From Streptomyces zhaozhouensis (GTDB taxonomy: Bacteria > Actinomycetota > Actinomycetes > Streptomycetales > Streptomycetaceae): a DNA stretch of 64,000 bases. A model generated the notes under the pieces. It was given only the letters and a program-made list of their open reading frames with translations. It did no database searches and was not told the origin of the DNA. Shown piece after piece: positions 26,119-38,400 of this stretch. Within the stretch, counting starts at the first letter, position 1. Each line of letters begins with the position of its first letter. Position numbers and translations under genes: made by a program. The DNA is taken from the NCBI RefSeq assembly GCF_900230195.1, contig NZ_OCNE01000010.1, positions 62,001 through 126,000 of the forward strand. Direction: 5' to 3'.

Positions 26119-26141
26119 CCCGGCAGGGAAGGATTGTCGGC

Positions 26142-26573
26142 ATGACGGAGTGGGGAGTGGCGTTGATCGCGGCGGGGGCGGCGCTGTTGGCCAGCCTGAT
26201 CAGCGGGGTCTTCGCCCGCTCCGCGGGGCGGCGGCAGGCCGCCGCGATGCTGGAGACGGTGCGGATCACCGTCGAGCAGCAGCGGCAGGAGCGGGCGCTG
26301 GCGGCCCGCCGGGCGACCTATCTCCGTTTCCTGGACGCCGCGGAGACCGTGCTGCTGGCCCGCAGGACCGGCGGCTCCACGGCCGAGGACCGCGCCGCGC
26401 TCCAACGGGCCATGGGCGCCGTCCAGTTGGAGGGGCCGGCCGCGACGGAGGCGGGCGCGCTGCTGGAGGCGTTACGTCGCGAGCGCGGTCCCGACGAGCT
26501 GGAACGGGCCAGGTTCGCGTTCATCACGGCCGCCCGTGAGGCGCTGCGCGCGGCCGAGCACCGGACGGAGTGA
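26142..26573 (+). CDS. Small membrane-anchored protein with a TTA codon (143 aa)
   Basis: A single N-terminal membrane helix (GVALIAAGAALLASLISGVFA) is followed by a cytoplasmic, highly charged helical region (RQAAAMLETVRITVEQQRQERALAARRATYLRFLDAAE, in part) likely to form a coiled coil. I recognise no family. AGGGAAGGA at 26125-26133 precedes ATG 26142. Codon 111 (26472-26474) is TTA, the rare Leu codon read by the bldA tRNA in Streptomyces, so translation may be limited to late growth. It diverges from the transferase gene and ends at a strong terminator. Confidence 0.78.
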   Translation: MTEWGVALIAAGAALLASLISGVFARSAGRRQAAAMLETVRITVEQQRQERALAARRATYLRFLDAAETVLLARRTGGSTAEDRAALQRAMGAVQLEGPAATEAGALLEALRRERGPDELERARFAFITAAREALRAAEHRTE

Positions 26574-26575
26574 GC

Positions 26576-26623
26576 CCCCGGCCCCCGGCCCCCGCGTCGC
26601 GACGCGGCGGCCGGGGGCCGGGG
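26576..26623. terminator. Bidirectional terminator between convergent genes
   Basis: CCCCGGCCCCCGG (26576-26588) pairs with CCGGGGGCCGGGG (26611-26623), enclosing a second small palindrome CGCGTCGCGACGCG. It separates the small membrane protein gene from the PTM locus. Confidence 0.75.
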
Positions 26624-26635
26624 CGCACCGGCGGG

Positions 26636-27694
26636 TCAGACCTCGACGATCAGCTTGCCCCGGTTGGCCGCCCGGTTGGTGTACAGGTTCTGGTAGGCCG
26701 TCGGGAAGCTGTCGAAGCCCTGGTGCACCGTCTGGTCGAAGACGATCTCCCCGCGCCTGACCGCGCCGCCGACGTCGCGCCGCAGCTCGGCCAGGTTCTC
26801 CTCGGTGAACCACTCCTCGGCGAAGATGCCCCGGATCGTGGTGCGCGGGAACATGATGTACGGCAGCAGCCGGGGGCCCGCCCAGTCGCCGTTGACCGTC
26901 GTCGACCACTGCCAGCAGACCGCGACCCTGCTGTACGGGCGCAGCATCCGGAACGCGGCGTCCGTGATCGAGCCCCCGAGGTTGTCGAAGTAGCGGTCGA
27001 TGCCCTCGGTCGTGGCCAGCAGCGCCCGGTGGGTCTCGTCCACGTCGTCGCCCTGCCGGTAGCGCACCACCGCGTCGAAGCCGAAGCGTTCCAGGTAGCC
27101 GACCTTCTCCTCGGAGCTGGTGGTGCCGATCACCCGGCCCGCGCCGGCGCGCTTGGCCAACTGCGCGGCCAGCGTGCCGATCGCGCCGCTGGCGCCGCTG
27201 ATCAGCACCGTGTCCCCGGGTCGCACGTCGAGGAACTTCGTCATGGTGCCCCACGCCGTGATGCCGGGGGTGCCGAGCACGCCGAGCGCGGTGGTCAGTG
27301 GCAGCGCCGCGTCGTGGTCGGCCGCCTCCAGCCGGCGCATCGCGGGCAGCCGCAGCGGGAAGCGGCCGTGGCGCCAGACCCAGGCGCGCCCGTCGCTGAC
27401 CAGATGGGTGCGCCACCCGCCGAAGCCCTGCACCAGGTCGCCGACGGCGAACCGCGCGTCGGGCCCCGCCTCCAGCACCTCCAGGATCGAGTCGCCGCCG
27501 ACGTGCTCGCCGAGCGGCGTCTCCTGCGACAGGCCCACCAGGTAGGGGTCGACGGAGACCCAACGGGTGCGCAGCAGCATCTCGTCGTCGCGCAGCGCGG
27601 AGACGTCCAGCTCCTCGGTGACCTTCTCGTAGATGCGGTCGGCCTCGGGGATGCCGGGCACGTGCTCGCGGACGACCCACTTCTCGCTCTTCAC
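26636..27694 (-). CDS. MDR-family NADP-dependent oxidoreductase of the PTM locus, IkaC-like (352 aa)
   Basis: This is a zinc-independent medium-chain dehydrogenase of the leukotriene-B4-dehydrogenase/curcumin-reductase type. GITAWGTMTKF and then GDTVLISGASGAIGTLAAQLAK (about 155-175) form the NADP site. It ends FPTAYQNLYTNRAANRGKLIVEV. No Zn ligands are visible. GTG 27694 directly follows the TGA of the flavoprotein gene. In PTM pathways the corresponding enzyme (IkaC in ikarugamycin) forms the central five-membered carbocycle by reductive cyclisation. The role here is inferred from that synteny. Confidence 0.85.
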   Translation of the reverse strand: MKSEKWVVREHVPGIPEADRIYEKVTEELDVSALRDDEMLLRTRWVSVDPYLVGLSQETPLGEHVGGDSILEVLEAGPDARFAVGDLVQGFGGWRTHLVSDGRAWVWRHGRFPLRLPAMRRLEAADHDAALPLTTALGVLGTPGITAWGTMTKFLDVRPGDTVLISGASGAIGTLAAQLAKRAGAGRVIGTTSSEEKVGYLERFGFDAVVRYRQGDDVDETHRALLATTEGIDRYFDNLGGSITDAAFRMLRPYSRVAVCWQWSTTVNGDWAGPRLLPYIMFPRTTIRGIFAEEWFTEENLAELRRDVGGAVRRGEIVFDQTVHQGFDSFPTAYQNLYTNRAANRGKLIVEV

Positions 27695-29431
27695 TCAGGC
27701 GCTCCTCGGTGCTCTGGTGGCGGCCGCGGGCCGCCGGGCTGGGGGAAGGGTGCCGTGCCGCTCGGGCGGGCCGACCGGCACGACGAGCTGCCGGGGCGGC
27801 GGCAGGCTCCGGTCGATCTCGGCGGTGAACTCCCGCCCGTCGTCCCGGCAGATGAACTGCGTGACCTGCCGCCCGGCGGCCACGGCGCGGATCAGGCCGC
27901 CCACGGTGACCCACACACCGGACATGTAGAAGTCGGCCAGCCCCGGCAGCACGGGACCCAGCCGGTTGATCTCGCGCTCCAGGGTCTCCCCGCCCTCGTC
28001 CATGAACGGCTGCCAGCCGGGGAACGCCCCGTTGTGCGAGGCGGTGTAGCGCACCTGCGTCAGCGGCGTGGAGACGTCCCGCACCGCGATCGACTCGCGC
28101 AGTCCGGGGAAGCGTTCCTCCAGGAACGCCTCCAGCGTGGTCCGCACCCGGCGCTTGGCCGCCAGGTACGGCTTGCCGTGCCGCACGGGCAGCGTGTGCA
28201 GCACCTGCCCGCGCCGCACCCGGCTGGACTGCTCGGGGCCCTCGCGCAGCTCGCGCCAGGGGGCCGCCTCGGAGAAGTAGGTGGCGTACACCACGCTGGT
28301 CTCGTCGGGCGACAGCTCCGGGTAGTGCCGGTCGCGGAACTGGATGTTGACGCTCGGGTGCCGCATCCCGGTCAGCTTCTCCGCGACCTCCGGCTCCAGC
28401 AGATAGGTGGTGCAGGGGTCGGCCTCGGGGAAGCGGCGGCGCAGCCCGAGGAAGAGGGAGACATAGCCGGGGGAGAGCATCCCCGGCTCGTCGATGGTCT
28501 CGGTGTACAGCCGGCGGTAGGTGTCGTTGAGGTACCGCCCGCCGAGCATGTCGACCACGGCGCTGCGCATGTCGCAGGCGGCGACCACGATGTCGGCCCG
28601 GAACTCCCGGCCGTCGCTGAGCCGCACGCCCACCGCGTGGTCGTTCTCGACCAGGATCTCCTCCACCCTGGCGTTGTAGGTGATCTCGCCGCCGAGCCCG
28701 AGATAGCGCCGCTCGATGGAGCGGGCGAGCCCCAGCGAGCCGCCCTCCGGCACGCCGGCCGAGTGGTTGGCGTGCGAGGCGAGCTGGAAGTAGAACGGCA
28801 GCACCGGGAACTCGGGGTGCTTCTCGTAGAGGACGTGGTTGAACGCCTCACGCAGCAGCGGATGCCGGAACCGCTGCGAGTAGTCGGTCATCAGCTCGGT
28901 GATGGACCGCCGGATGGAGTTGAAGTAGGGCAGGAACGAGGCCATCATCCGCCACCGCTCCAGCCGGCCCATCATGCCGACCGGTTTGAGGAACGGGTAG
29001 ACGGCCAGGGCCCGTTGGAACGTCCGCAGGTTGCGGCAGAAGTGCCGCACCTGGCGGGCGTCGGCCGGCGAGATCTCGGTGAGGTGCCGCTCCAGCCGGT
29101 CCGGGTCGGAGTAGAAGTAGACGGCCTGCCCGTCGCGGCCGCGCACGATGTTGAAGACGTCGAACTGCCGGATCTCCTTGCCCTGGATGGCGCCGAGCTC
29201 CAGCCAGATCTGGTGCATCTCGTTGCCGGGGCCGCTGCCCAGCAGCCAGGAGACGCACCAGTCGAAGGTGAAGTCGCCCCGGTCCCAGGAGGTGCACGAG
29301 CCGCCCGGGATCTCGTGCATCTCCAGGATGTGCGTCCGGTAGCCGTTCATTCGGGCGTAGGCGCCGGTGGCCAGGCCGCCCAGGCCGCCACCGATGATGA
29401 TCATGCTTTCGCGCCGCTTGCGCTGTGGCAT
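27695..29431 (-). CDS. Phytoene-desaturase-like FAD oxidoreductase of the PTM locus, IkaB-like (578 aa)
   Basis: The N-terminal dinucleotide motif IIIGGGLGGLATGAYARMNGY (from residue 11) is followed by E-M-H near residue 40. Near the C-terminus is the family motif FYMSGVWVTVGGLIRAVAAGRQV, the FAD-pyrophosphate closure. Members in PTM loci build the outer carbocyclic rings from the polyene-decorated tetramate. Loci for 5-5-6 systems carry two such genes; this locus carries one, as in ikaABC. ATG 29431 is supported by CAGCAGG and GAGAAGAGGGG upstream. The final 40 residues are Pro/Arg-rich. Confidence 0.87.
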   Translation of the reverse strand: MPQRKRRESMIIIGGGLGGLATGAYARMNGYRTHILEMHEIPGGSCTSWDRGDFTFDWCVSWLLGSGPGNEMHQIWLELGAIQGKEIRQFDVFNIVRGRDGQAVYFYSDPDRLERHLTEISPADARQVRHFCRNLRTFQRALAVYPFLKPVGMMGRLERWRMMASFLPYFNSIRRSITELMTDYSQRFRHPLLREAFNHVLYEKHPEFPVLPFYFQLASHANHSAGVPEGGSLGLARSIERRYLGLGGEITYNARVEEILVENDHAVGVRLSDGREFRADIVVAACDMRSAVVDMLGGRYLNDTYRRLYTETIDEPGMLSPGYVSLFLGLRRRFPEADPCTTYLLEPEVAEKLTGMRHPSVNIQFRDRHYPELSPDETSVVYATYFSEAAPWRELREGPEQSSRVRRGQVLHTLPVRHGKPYLAAKRRVRTTLEAFLEERFPGLRESIAVRDVSTPLTQVRYTASHNGAFPGWQPFMDEGGETLEREINRLGPVLPGLADFYMSGVWVTVGGLIRAVAAGRQVTQFICRDDGREFTAEIDRSLPPPRQLVVPVGPPERHGTLPPARRPAAATRAPRSA

Positions 29432-29475
29432 CCTGCTGGTTTCCCCTCTTCTCGCGCTCCCTCGCACGCCGCCGG

Positions 29476-32400
29476 TCAGGCGGGGGCGTGGTCGGAGCCG
29501 GTCAGCGAGTCGGTCGACGTGTCGGTCAGGGCGGAGCGCACCAGCGCGGCGGTGTGCTCCACCCAGCCGGCGTCCAGCAGCTCGGCGTGGCTGCCCGAGC
29601 CGCGCAGCACGACCGACGTGGCCGTGGTCGCGCCGTGCCAACTGCCGCCGCCGCCGGGCGCGTACAGCTCCTCGTTGTCGCGTTCGCTGATCACCGTCAA
29701 CGCGGCGTCCACCGTCCCCGTGTTCGGCGTCCGACTGGCGAACTCCAGGTAGTCACGCGCCTGTTGGCGGGTCTCCTCGGCCACCTCGCGGGAGCCGGTG
29801 TGGCGCCGCAGATGGTCGTGCAGCTCGTCGTCGAACGCGTCCAGCACCTGCTCGGTCATCGGGAACGCCGCCGCCTGCCGGGGCGAGTCCACGATCACGA
29901 TCCGGCGCACCGTCCGTCCGCGCGCCCGCAGCTCCCCGGCCACCTCGAAGGCGAGGTTGCCGCCCAGCGAGTAGCCCAGCAGGTCCAGCGGGCCGTCCGG
30001 GGACAGCTCGACCACGCGGTCGGCGTACCGTGCCACCTTGTCGTCGCCGGCCAGGTAGTTGAAGCCGACCAGCCGCCACTGCGGCAACTGCTCCGCCAGC
30101 CGGCGGTAGACCAGCCCGTGCCCGCCGGCCGGCGGGAAGCAGAAGAGCGTCGGCTCCCGCTCGGCGTTGAACGCGAGCCACGGGTGCGACTCGCCCAACC
30201 GGCCGGTGACCACGGCCTCCAGGGTCTCGGCCATGCCGTGCAGCGTGGTCACCTTGAACAGTTGGCTGACCGGGATCGTCACCCGGAACTCGACCTGGAG
30301 CGCGTGGATCAGCTCGATCAGCCGCACCGAGCTGCCGCCCACGGCGAAGAAGTCGTGGTGCAGCCCGACGCGCTCCACGCCCAGCAGCCGCCGCCAGTGC
30401 GCCGCCATCCGCTCCTCGTACAGCGTCTCGGGCGCCTCGTAGGGCACGGTGTCCCCGCCGGCCGCCGGAGCGGGCAGCGCGGCCAGGTCCACCTTGCCGT
30501 TCGGGGTGAGCGGCAGCCGCTCCACCTCCACCAGATGGTCCGGGAGCAACTGGGTCGGCAGCGCGGCGGCCAGCCGGCGGCGCAGCGCCGCCTCGTCCGG
30601 CGCCGCCTCCGGCGCGCGCTCCCCGTCGGGCGCGGTCGCCGACCAGTAGGCGCAGAGCGCCGACTCGCCGGCCGCGTCGGCGCGGACCGTCACCACCGCC
30701 TGGGCGACGCCGGGAGCGGCGAGCAACTCGGCCTCGATCTCGCCCGGTTCGATGCGGTGACCGCGCACCTTCAGCTGGGCGTCGGCGCGGCCGAGCAGCC
30801 ACACCAGCCCGTCCGCGTCCCAGGTGGCCAGGTCCCCGGTGCGGTAGCGCCGCCGGCCGTCGCCCAGCAGATCGGACCTGAACCGCTCGGCGGTCAGCTC
30901 CGGCTCGCCCACGTAGCCGAGGGAGACCCCGCCGCCGCCGACCCACAGCTCACCGGTGACGCCGGGCGGCACGGGCTCGCCGCGCTCGTCCAGCACCCAC
31001 AGCGTGGAGCCCGGGAAGGGCCGCCCGATCGGCACCATCCGGTGCTCGTCCATGCCGTCGGTCGGGCCCTCGAACCAGCAGCTGTCGACGGTGGCCTCGC
31101 TCAGACCGTAGGAGTTGACCACGCGGGTGCCGGGGCCGGCCAGCGCGACCAGCCTGCGGTACTCGCCGATCTTCCAGGAGTCGGAGCCGACCACCAGCAG
31201 CCGCAGGAAGTCGAGCCGTTGACCGGTCGACTCGCAGTAGCCCGCCAGGGTCCGCACCACCGCGGGCACGAACTCGGCGCAGTCGACCTGCTGCTGACGC
31301 ATCGTCCGGTACAGCGCCTCGGTCTGGAAGAGCAGCTCCCGCTCGACCAGCACCAGCCGCCCGCCCGAGCCCAGCGCCCGCACGACGTCCCCGAAGAACA
31401 CGTCGAACGAGGGCGAGGCCAACTGGAGATGGGTCGAGACCTCGCTTTCCAGCCGGTAGGCGTCGCGCCAACCCCCGTACGCCGACGCCAGGTTGCCGTG
31501 GGTGACCGCCACCGCGCGGGGGCGGCCGGTGGAGCCCGAGGTGAAGACGATGTAGGCCAGGTCCTCCGGAGCGTGCCCCTCGTCCGTGCCGCCGGCCGGC
31601 CCCGCGTCGCCCGCGGGCCCCGACTCCAGCGCCGCCAGCGCTGCCGTGGTGCCCGGCAGCCCCTCCGGGGCCGTCTCGCCGACCAGCGTCACGTCGACGC
31701 CCGCCGTCGTCACCATGGTCGCCAGCCGTCCCGCGGGATAGCCGGGGTCCAGCGGCACGCAGGCGCCGCCGGCCCGCCACACCGCGAGCAACGCCACCAG
31801 CAGTTCGGGCGACTTGGGCAGGCAGAGCCCGACCGCCGAGCCGCGCCCGACACCCAGCTCCCGTAGCCGGGACGCCAGGGCGTCCGCCCGCCGGACCAAC
31901 TCCCCGTAGCTCAGGTCGCGCGCCGCGCCGAAGCCGTCCGGCAGCGTGACCGCCGTCCGGTCCGGCTCGCGGACCGCCCACTCGCGCACCAGCTCGGGCA
32001 CCGCCCTGCCGGCCACCGAAGTCGCGGCGTCGGCACCGCTGAACTCGCCCAGCAGCCGCAGCCGTGCCGCCGGCTCCAACATCGGCAGCGAGGTGGCGCA
32101 GCGCTCGGCGCCCGCCGACGTCAGCTCCTCGACCAGCCGCGTGTAGTGACCCGCCATCCGCGCCACCGTCTCCGGCAGGAACAGGTCCGAGTTGTACTTG
32201 AGCACGCAGTGGAACCGGCCGTCGGCCGCCTCCTCGTACGCCGACAGCGTCAGGTCGAACTGACCCTCCTCCTCGGGGAGTTCGATGTACTCCAGCCGGT
32301 AGCCGTACTTCTCCGTCGCCACCTTGTGGTGGAGCAGGATGAACATCGCCTGGAAGACCGCCGACCGGCTCGGGTCGTGGCGCAGCCCCAGCCGCTCCAC

Positions 32401-35400
32401 CAGCAGCACGAACGGGTACTCCTGGTGGTCCAGTCCGCCGAGCACCACCGTGCGCACCCGCTCCAGCAGCTCGGCGACCGTCGGCTCACCCGACAGGTCG
32501 AGCGCCAGCGGCAGCGGGTTGACGAAGTAGCCGTAGACCGAGCCGAACTCCTCCTGGGTCCGCCCGGTCACCGGGCTGCCCACCACGATCCGCTCCTGGC
32601 CCGCGTAGCGGTGCAGCAGAAGGTAGTACCCGGCCAGCAGCACCATGAACACCGTGGTGTTGTGCTCCCTGGCCAGCTCGTGGACCCGGGCGCTCAACGC
32701 CTCGTCCAGCTCGAAGAACTCCGAGCCCCCGTTGTGGGTGCGCACCGCCGGCCTCGGCCGGTCGGTCGGCAGCGCCAGCTCCGGCGTCCCCGCCGGCAGC
32801 CGCTCCCGCCAGTAGCGGTACATCCGCTCGGCCTCGGGGCCGGCCAGGAACGCGTTCTGCCAGTTGAGGAAGTCCAGGTAGTGGGTGGTCGGTTCCGGCA
32901 GCGTGCCGGGCCCGCCGCGCCTGAGGTCCTCGTAGAGGGCCAGCAGCTCCTCGATGAAGGTGAACGTCGAGATCGCGTCCGAGATGATGTGGTGGACCGC
33001 CTTGGTGATGATCCACCGGTCGTCGGCCCGCCGCAGCAGCCTGAACCGGACCAGCGGGTCCCGCTCCAGGTCGTAGGGCTTGCGGTACTCGCGGATGATC
33101 AGCCGGTAGATCGCCTCCCACGGCTGGTCTCCCACGTCGAAGACCGCGCTGTCCTCCCGCGCCGAGGGCGCGATCCGCTGCACCGGACTCCCGTCCTCCA
33201 CCACGAAGTTGGCCCGCAGCTGCGGATGGCGCGCCAGCAGCCGGCGGAACGCCTCCAGCATCAGCGCCGGGTCCAGCTCGGCCCGCACCTCGACGGCGCC
33301 GCCGATGTTGTACGCGAAGCCGTCCGGATCGAGCTGCTTGAGAAACCACAGCGCCTTCTGGTTCTGCGTCAGCGGGTAGCGCTCCGGGTCGGTGAAGACC
33401 TCGACGGCCGCCTGGCCCCCGCCGTCGGCGCCCTCGGCCAGCCGTGCCACCAGCTCCTCCCGGAGCTGGCCGACCAACTCGCCGACCGTGGAGCCGCTGA
33501 GCAGCGCCACCACCGGCAGCGTCACGCCCAACTCGGCGCCCAGCCTGGCCCGCAGCTCCATCGCCAGCAGCGAGTCGAGGCCCAGCAGGTTCAGGCCCGT
33601 CCCGTCGTCCAGCCGTTCCCCCGGCACCCGCAGCACCGCGCCGACCACGGACGCGAACCGCTCGCCCAGCAGCCGTTCCCGCTCCGCCTCCCCGGCAGCG
33701 GCGAACTCCTCGACGAAGGCACCCGGTTGCCCGGCCGTCGACGCCCCCTCGGACACGGTCGCGCCGGCGGCCAGCTCCTCGACCAGCGGCGGCGGCGCCG
33801 GATACCAGGACAGGAACGTCGGCCAGTCCGCGACCGTCGCCACCAGCAGCTGCGCCACGTCCTGGCCGATGATCCGCTCCAGCACCGCCATCCCGGCCGT
33901 CGGCGACAGCGAGGTCATGCCCCTGGCCTGCCGGTAGTGCTCGACCAGCCCCAGCTCCTCGATCATGCCGGTCGCCCACGGACCCCAGTCCACGCTCAGC
34001 GCCGGCAGCCCGAGCGCCCTGCGGTGGTGGGCCAGCGCGTCCAGGAACGCGTTGCCCGCCGCGTAGTTGGTCTGGCCCGCCGTCGGCAGCCAGGCGGCGA
34101 CGGAGGCGAAGAGCACGAAGTGCTCCAGCGGTTCGTCGGCCAGCCGCCGGTGCAGCGCCCAGGCGCCCAGCACCTTCGGGTCGTGCACCGCGCCGAACGT
34201 CTCCCGGTCCATGCCCGGCAGCAGCGTGTCCCGCACCTCGCCCGCCAGATGGAAGACACCCCGGATCGGCGGCAGCGCCGCCGCGCGGTGTCCCTCCAGC
34301 CACGCGCCGAGCGCCGCCTCGTCGGTCAGGTCCAGCGTCACCGGGGTCGCCTGCACCCCCAGGGCCTCCAACTCGCGTAGAAAGCCCACCCGTTCCGCCG
34401 TGCGCGGGTCGAGGCCCGGCTCCCGCCAACGCGACCGCTCCGGGAGCGGGGAGCGGCCAAGCAGCACCAGCCGGCGTGCCCCGCGCTCCGCCAGCGTCCG
34501 GCACAGCAGCCGGCCCAGCGCGCCGAAGGCGCCCGTCACCACGTAGCAGCCGTCGGCCCGCAGCCGCAGGGGCAGCGGCCGGGTCAGCTCGGCCGGGGCC
34601 AGCCGGCAGCCGAACCGCCGCCCGCCGCGCAGCGCCACCTCGTCCCCGGCGCGCTGCTCGGGGCCGGCCAGCAGCTCGGCCAGCAGCGCATCGGCCTCCT
34701 CCCCGGGGCCGACCGCGCCCGCCCCGTCCAGGTCCACCAGCAGCCCCGGCCACTCCGTCAGCTCCTGGTAGCGCAGCACCCGGGTCACGCCCCAGGCGCG
34801 CGCCCCCAGGGGCGCCACCGGGTCACCGGGGCGCACCGCCTGGCTGCCCCTGGTCACCACGTGCAGCCGCCCGGCGCGCCCCTCGTCCAGCAGCGCGCGC
34901 GCCAGCGCCACCAGCGCGAACGGCCCCTCGGCCGCCCCGCGCGCGACGGCGGCGCCGGTCTCGGGACCGCGCTGGTCCAACGCCCACAGGTCGACCACCG
35001 CGTCGAAGGCGCCGCCCGCCTCCGCCAGCAGCCGCGCCAGCCCCTCGGCCGACCCCGGTACCAGCGTCGACTCGCCGGCCATCAGGTCCGTGCGCCCCAC
35101 CTGCCCCGGACGCACCAGATGGCAGTGGCCGCCACGCTCGGCGACCAGCTTGGCCAGCGCGTCGCCGACCCCGCCCTGCGCGTCGGCGAAGACCAGCAGC
35201 CGCCCGGGGCTGCCCACCGACTCGCCGTTGAGCGGCGGGAGTTCGTCCCACCGAGGGGCGCAGAGCCAGCCGTCGACGGTGCCGGTCCCGACCGCTCCGG
35301 CGGCCCGCTCCACGTCGGCGGCGCGGAAGCCGGTCACCGCGCCCAGCGGGTCGCCGTCGTCCGCGTAGACGGTCAGGTCGCCCACCAGCAGCTCGTCCGT

Positions 35401-38400
35401 GGCCTCCGTGACCACCACCCGCACCCACAGCGGCTGGTCGCCGGCCGGCGTGAGCCGCACCTCGTCGATGGCCACCGGCAGGCGGACGGCGCCGCCCTCC
35501 CGCGGCGGCTCGTCGGCGAGCGCGTGCGCCAGCAGCGCCTGGAAGCACGAGTCCAGCAGCACGGGGTGCAGCTGGTGGTCCACCCCGCCGCTCACTTCCT
35601 CGGCGGTCTCCTCGCCCTCGGCGGCACGGCGGGCCCCGGCGGCCGCCGGCAGCCGCAGCCTGGCCAGCGCCTCGCCTGGCCCCCGCCACAGCTCCTCGAT
35701 GCCCTGGAACGCGGGGCCGTAGTGGTAGCCGTGCCCGGCCAACCGCGCGTAGACCTCTTCCCCGGCCTCCCGACGGAAGCCGCGGACCCGTTCGGTGTCC
35801 AACGGCGGTGCGAGCGGCCGGGGTTGGCCGCTGCGCACGGTGCCGGTGGCGTGCGTGGTCGGCTCGGGGCCGCCCGTGGAGACCACGTGGAACGTCGGGG
35901 AGTCGGGCGCGAACGTCAGCCGCGTCCTGGTGACCCGCTCCTCCGGGAGGAAGAGCGCCTTGCGCAGCTCCAGGTCGGCGACGGCCGTGTGGGTGCCGCC
36001 CGTCAGGGCGCGCACCGCCTGCGCCGCCATCTCCAGATAGCCGGCGGCCGGGAAGAGGGCCCGGCCCTCGATCCGGTGGTCCCGCAGATAGGGCGCCCGC
36101 TCCAGGTCGAGCGCGGCCTCCCAGGCCGGGGAGGCCCCCGCCAGCCGGCGGCCGAGCAGCGGGTGGTCCAGCTCCCCGAGCCGCACCCGGGCGACCGGGG
36201 ACGGCTCCGTCCAGTACCGCTCGTGGCGCCACGGATAGGCGGGCAACGCGACGGGTCGGCCCGACGGGTGGAGCGCGTGCCAGTCGATCCGCACGCCCAG
36301 CGTGAAGAGTTGGGCGAGCGATCGGGCGAACCGTTCCGGCTCGTTCTCACCGCGGCGGATGGAGGGCAGCGCCTGCCCCCTCACCTCGCGGCGTGCCAGG
36401 CACTCGCGGATGGAGTGGCCGAGGACGGGGTGCGGGCCGATCTCCAGGAAGAGTTCGAACCCGTCGTCCACCAGCCGGTCCACCGCCGCCTGGAACCAGA
36501 CGGTGTCGCGGACGTTGTGCCACCAGTAGCCGGCGTCCAGTTCCTCGCCGCGCGCCACGGCGCCGGGCGACGCCGTGAGGTACAGCGGCACCTGGGCCCT
36601 GCGCGGCTTGAGGTCGGCGAGTGTCTCGCGCAACTCGCCCTCGATGGCCGCCATCTGGGCGCTGTGGTACGGCACGTCCACGTCGAGGAAGCGGGCGAAG
36701 ACGCGTTCGGCCTCCAGCTCCCCGGCGAGCGCGGCGAGCGCCTCGGCCTCCCCGGCGAGGGTCACCGAGCCGGGGCTGTTGACGGCGGCCAGGTCGATCC
36801 GGCCGTCGTACCGCCGGGCGCGGCGGGCGGCCTCGGCCTGCGGCAGCCCGACGGCGAGCATCCGGCCGGTGCCGACGAGCCGGTGCTGGAGCCTGCTGCG
36901 GTGCACGGCGACGGTGACGGCGTCGGCGAGGTCGTAGACCCCGGCCTCGTGGAACGCGGCGATCTCACCCGTGCTGTGGCCGACGATCGCGTCGGGGGTG
37001 ACGCCCCGGGAGCGCCACAGTGCGGCGAGCGCCGTCTGGAGCGCGAAGTTGGCGGGCTGGGCCAGCCAGGTCTCCGCCATCCGGGACGCGTTCTCCTCGG
37101 CCAGCAGCTCGTCCCGCAGCGACCAGTCGACGAGCCGGGAGAACGCGCGGTCGCAGCGGTCGATCGCCTCCCGGTAGACCGGCTCCTCCGCGTACAGCCG
37201 GCGGCCCATGGCCCACCACTGGGGGCCCATGCCGGTGAACACCCAGACCAGTCGTCCGGACAGCCCCTCGCGCCGCTGGCCCGTCGCCACCAGCGGGTGC
37301 GGCTCGCCGCGTGCCGCGGCGGCCAGCGCCTCGTCCAGTTCCTCGGGCGAGGAGTAGGCGACGGCCATCCGGCGGTCCAGGTGCTCCCTGCGGTGCGCCA
37401 ACGTCCAGGCCACGTCGCCGACCTGACCACCCGTCAGCTCGGCGCGCACGGCGCCGGCCAGTTCTGGCAGCGCCTCGTCGGCGCGGGCGGTCAACGGCAG
37501 CACGGCGTAGGCGGGGCGGGCTTCCTCGGCCGTGGCGGGCGGCGTCCGGCGCGGGGGTTCCTCCAGCAGCACATGGGCGTTGGTGCCGCCGAAGCCGAAG
37601 GCGTTGACCCCGGCCCTGGCGGGTCCGGTGTGGGCCGGCCACGCGGTGGGCTCGGTCGGGATGCGGAAGGGCAGGGAAGCGCCGTCTATCTCGGGGTTGA
37701 GCCGGTCGAGGTTGATCTGCGGGGGTATGACGCCGTTCTTCAGCGCGAGCGCCGTCTTGATCAGCCCGGCGACTCCCGCGGCCGACTCGGTGTGCCCGAT
37801 GTTGGCCTTGACCGAGCCGACGTAGGGCGGCTCCGCCCCCGGCCGGCCGGACCCGGCCGGCGGGCGGCCGATGGCCAGCGCGCGGGCCAGCGCGGCGGCC
37901 TCGATCGGGTCGCCGACCGCCGTGGAGGTGCTGTGCGCCTCCACGTACTGGAGGTCGCCGGGGGATATCCCCGCCCCGGCGCAGACCCGTTCGATCAGCC
38001 GCACCTGGGCGTCGGCGCTGGGAACGGTGATGCCGGGCGTGTGCCCGTCCTGGTTGACGCCGCTGCCGATGATCACGGAGTGGATCGGGTCGCCGTCGGC
38101 CAACGCGTCGGACAGCCGGCGGATCGCCACCAATGCCACGCCCTCGGCGCGCACATAGCCGTCCGCCGACGCGTCCCAGGGCCGGGAGAGGCCGGCGGGG
38201 GAGAGGAAGCCGCCCTTGGTCTCGGCGATGGTGTACTGCGGTGCCGAGTGCAGCAGCGTGCCGCCCGCCAGCGCCAGACCGGTCTCGCCCCGGCGCAGGC
38301 TCTCGCAGGCCAGGTGCACCGCGACCAGCGAGGAGCTGCACGCGGTGTCGAGTGAGAGGCTCGGGCCCCGGAAGTCGAAGCAGTACGAGATCCGGTTGGA

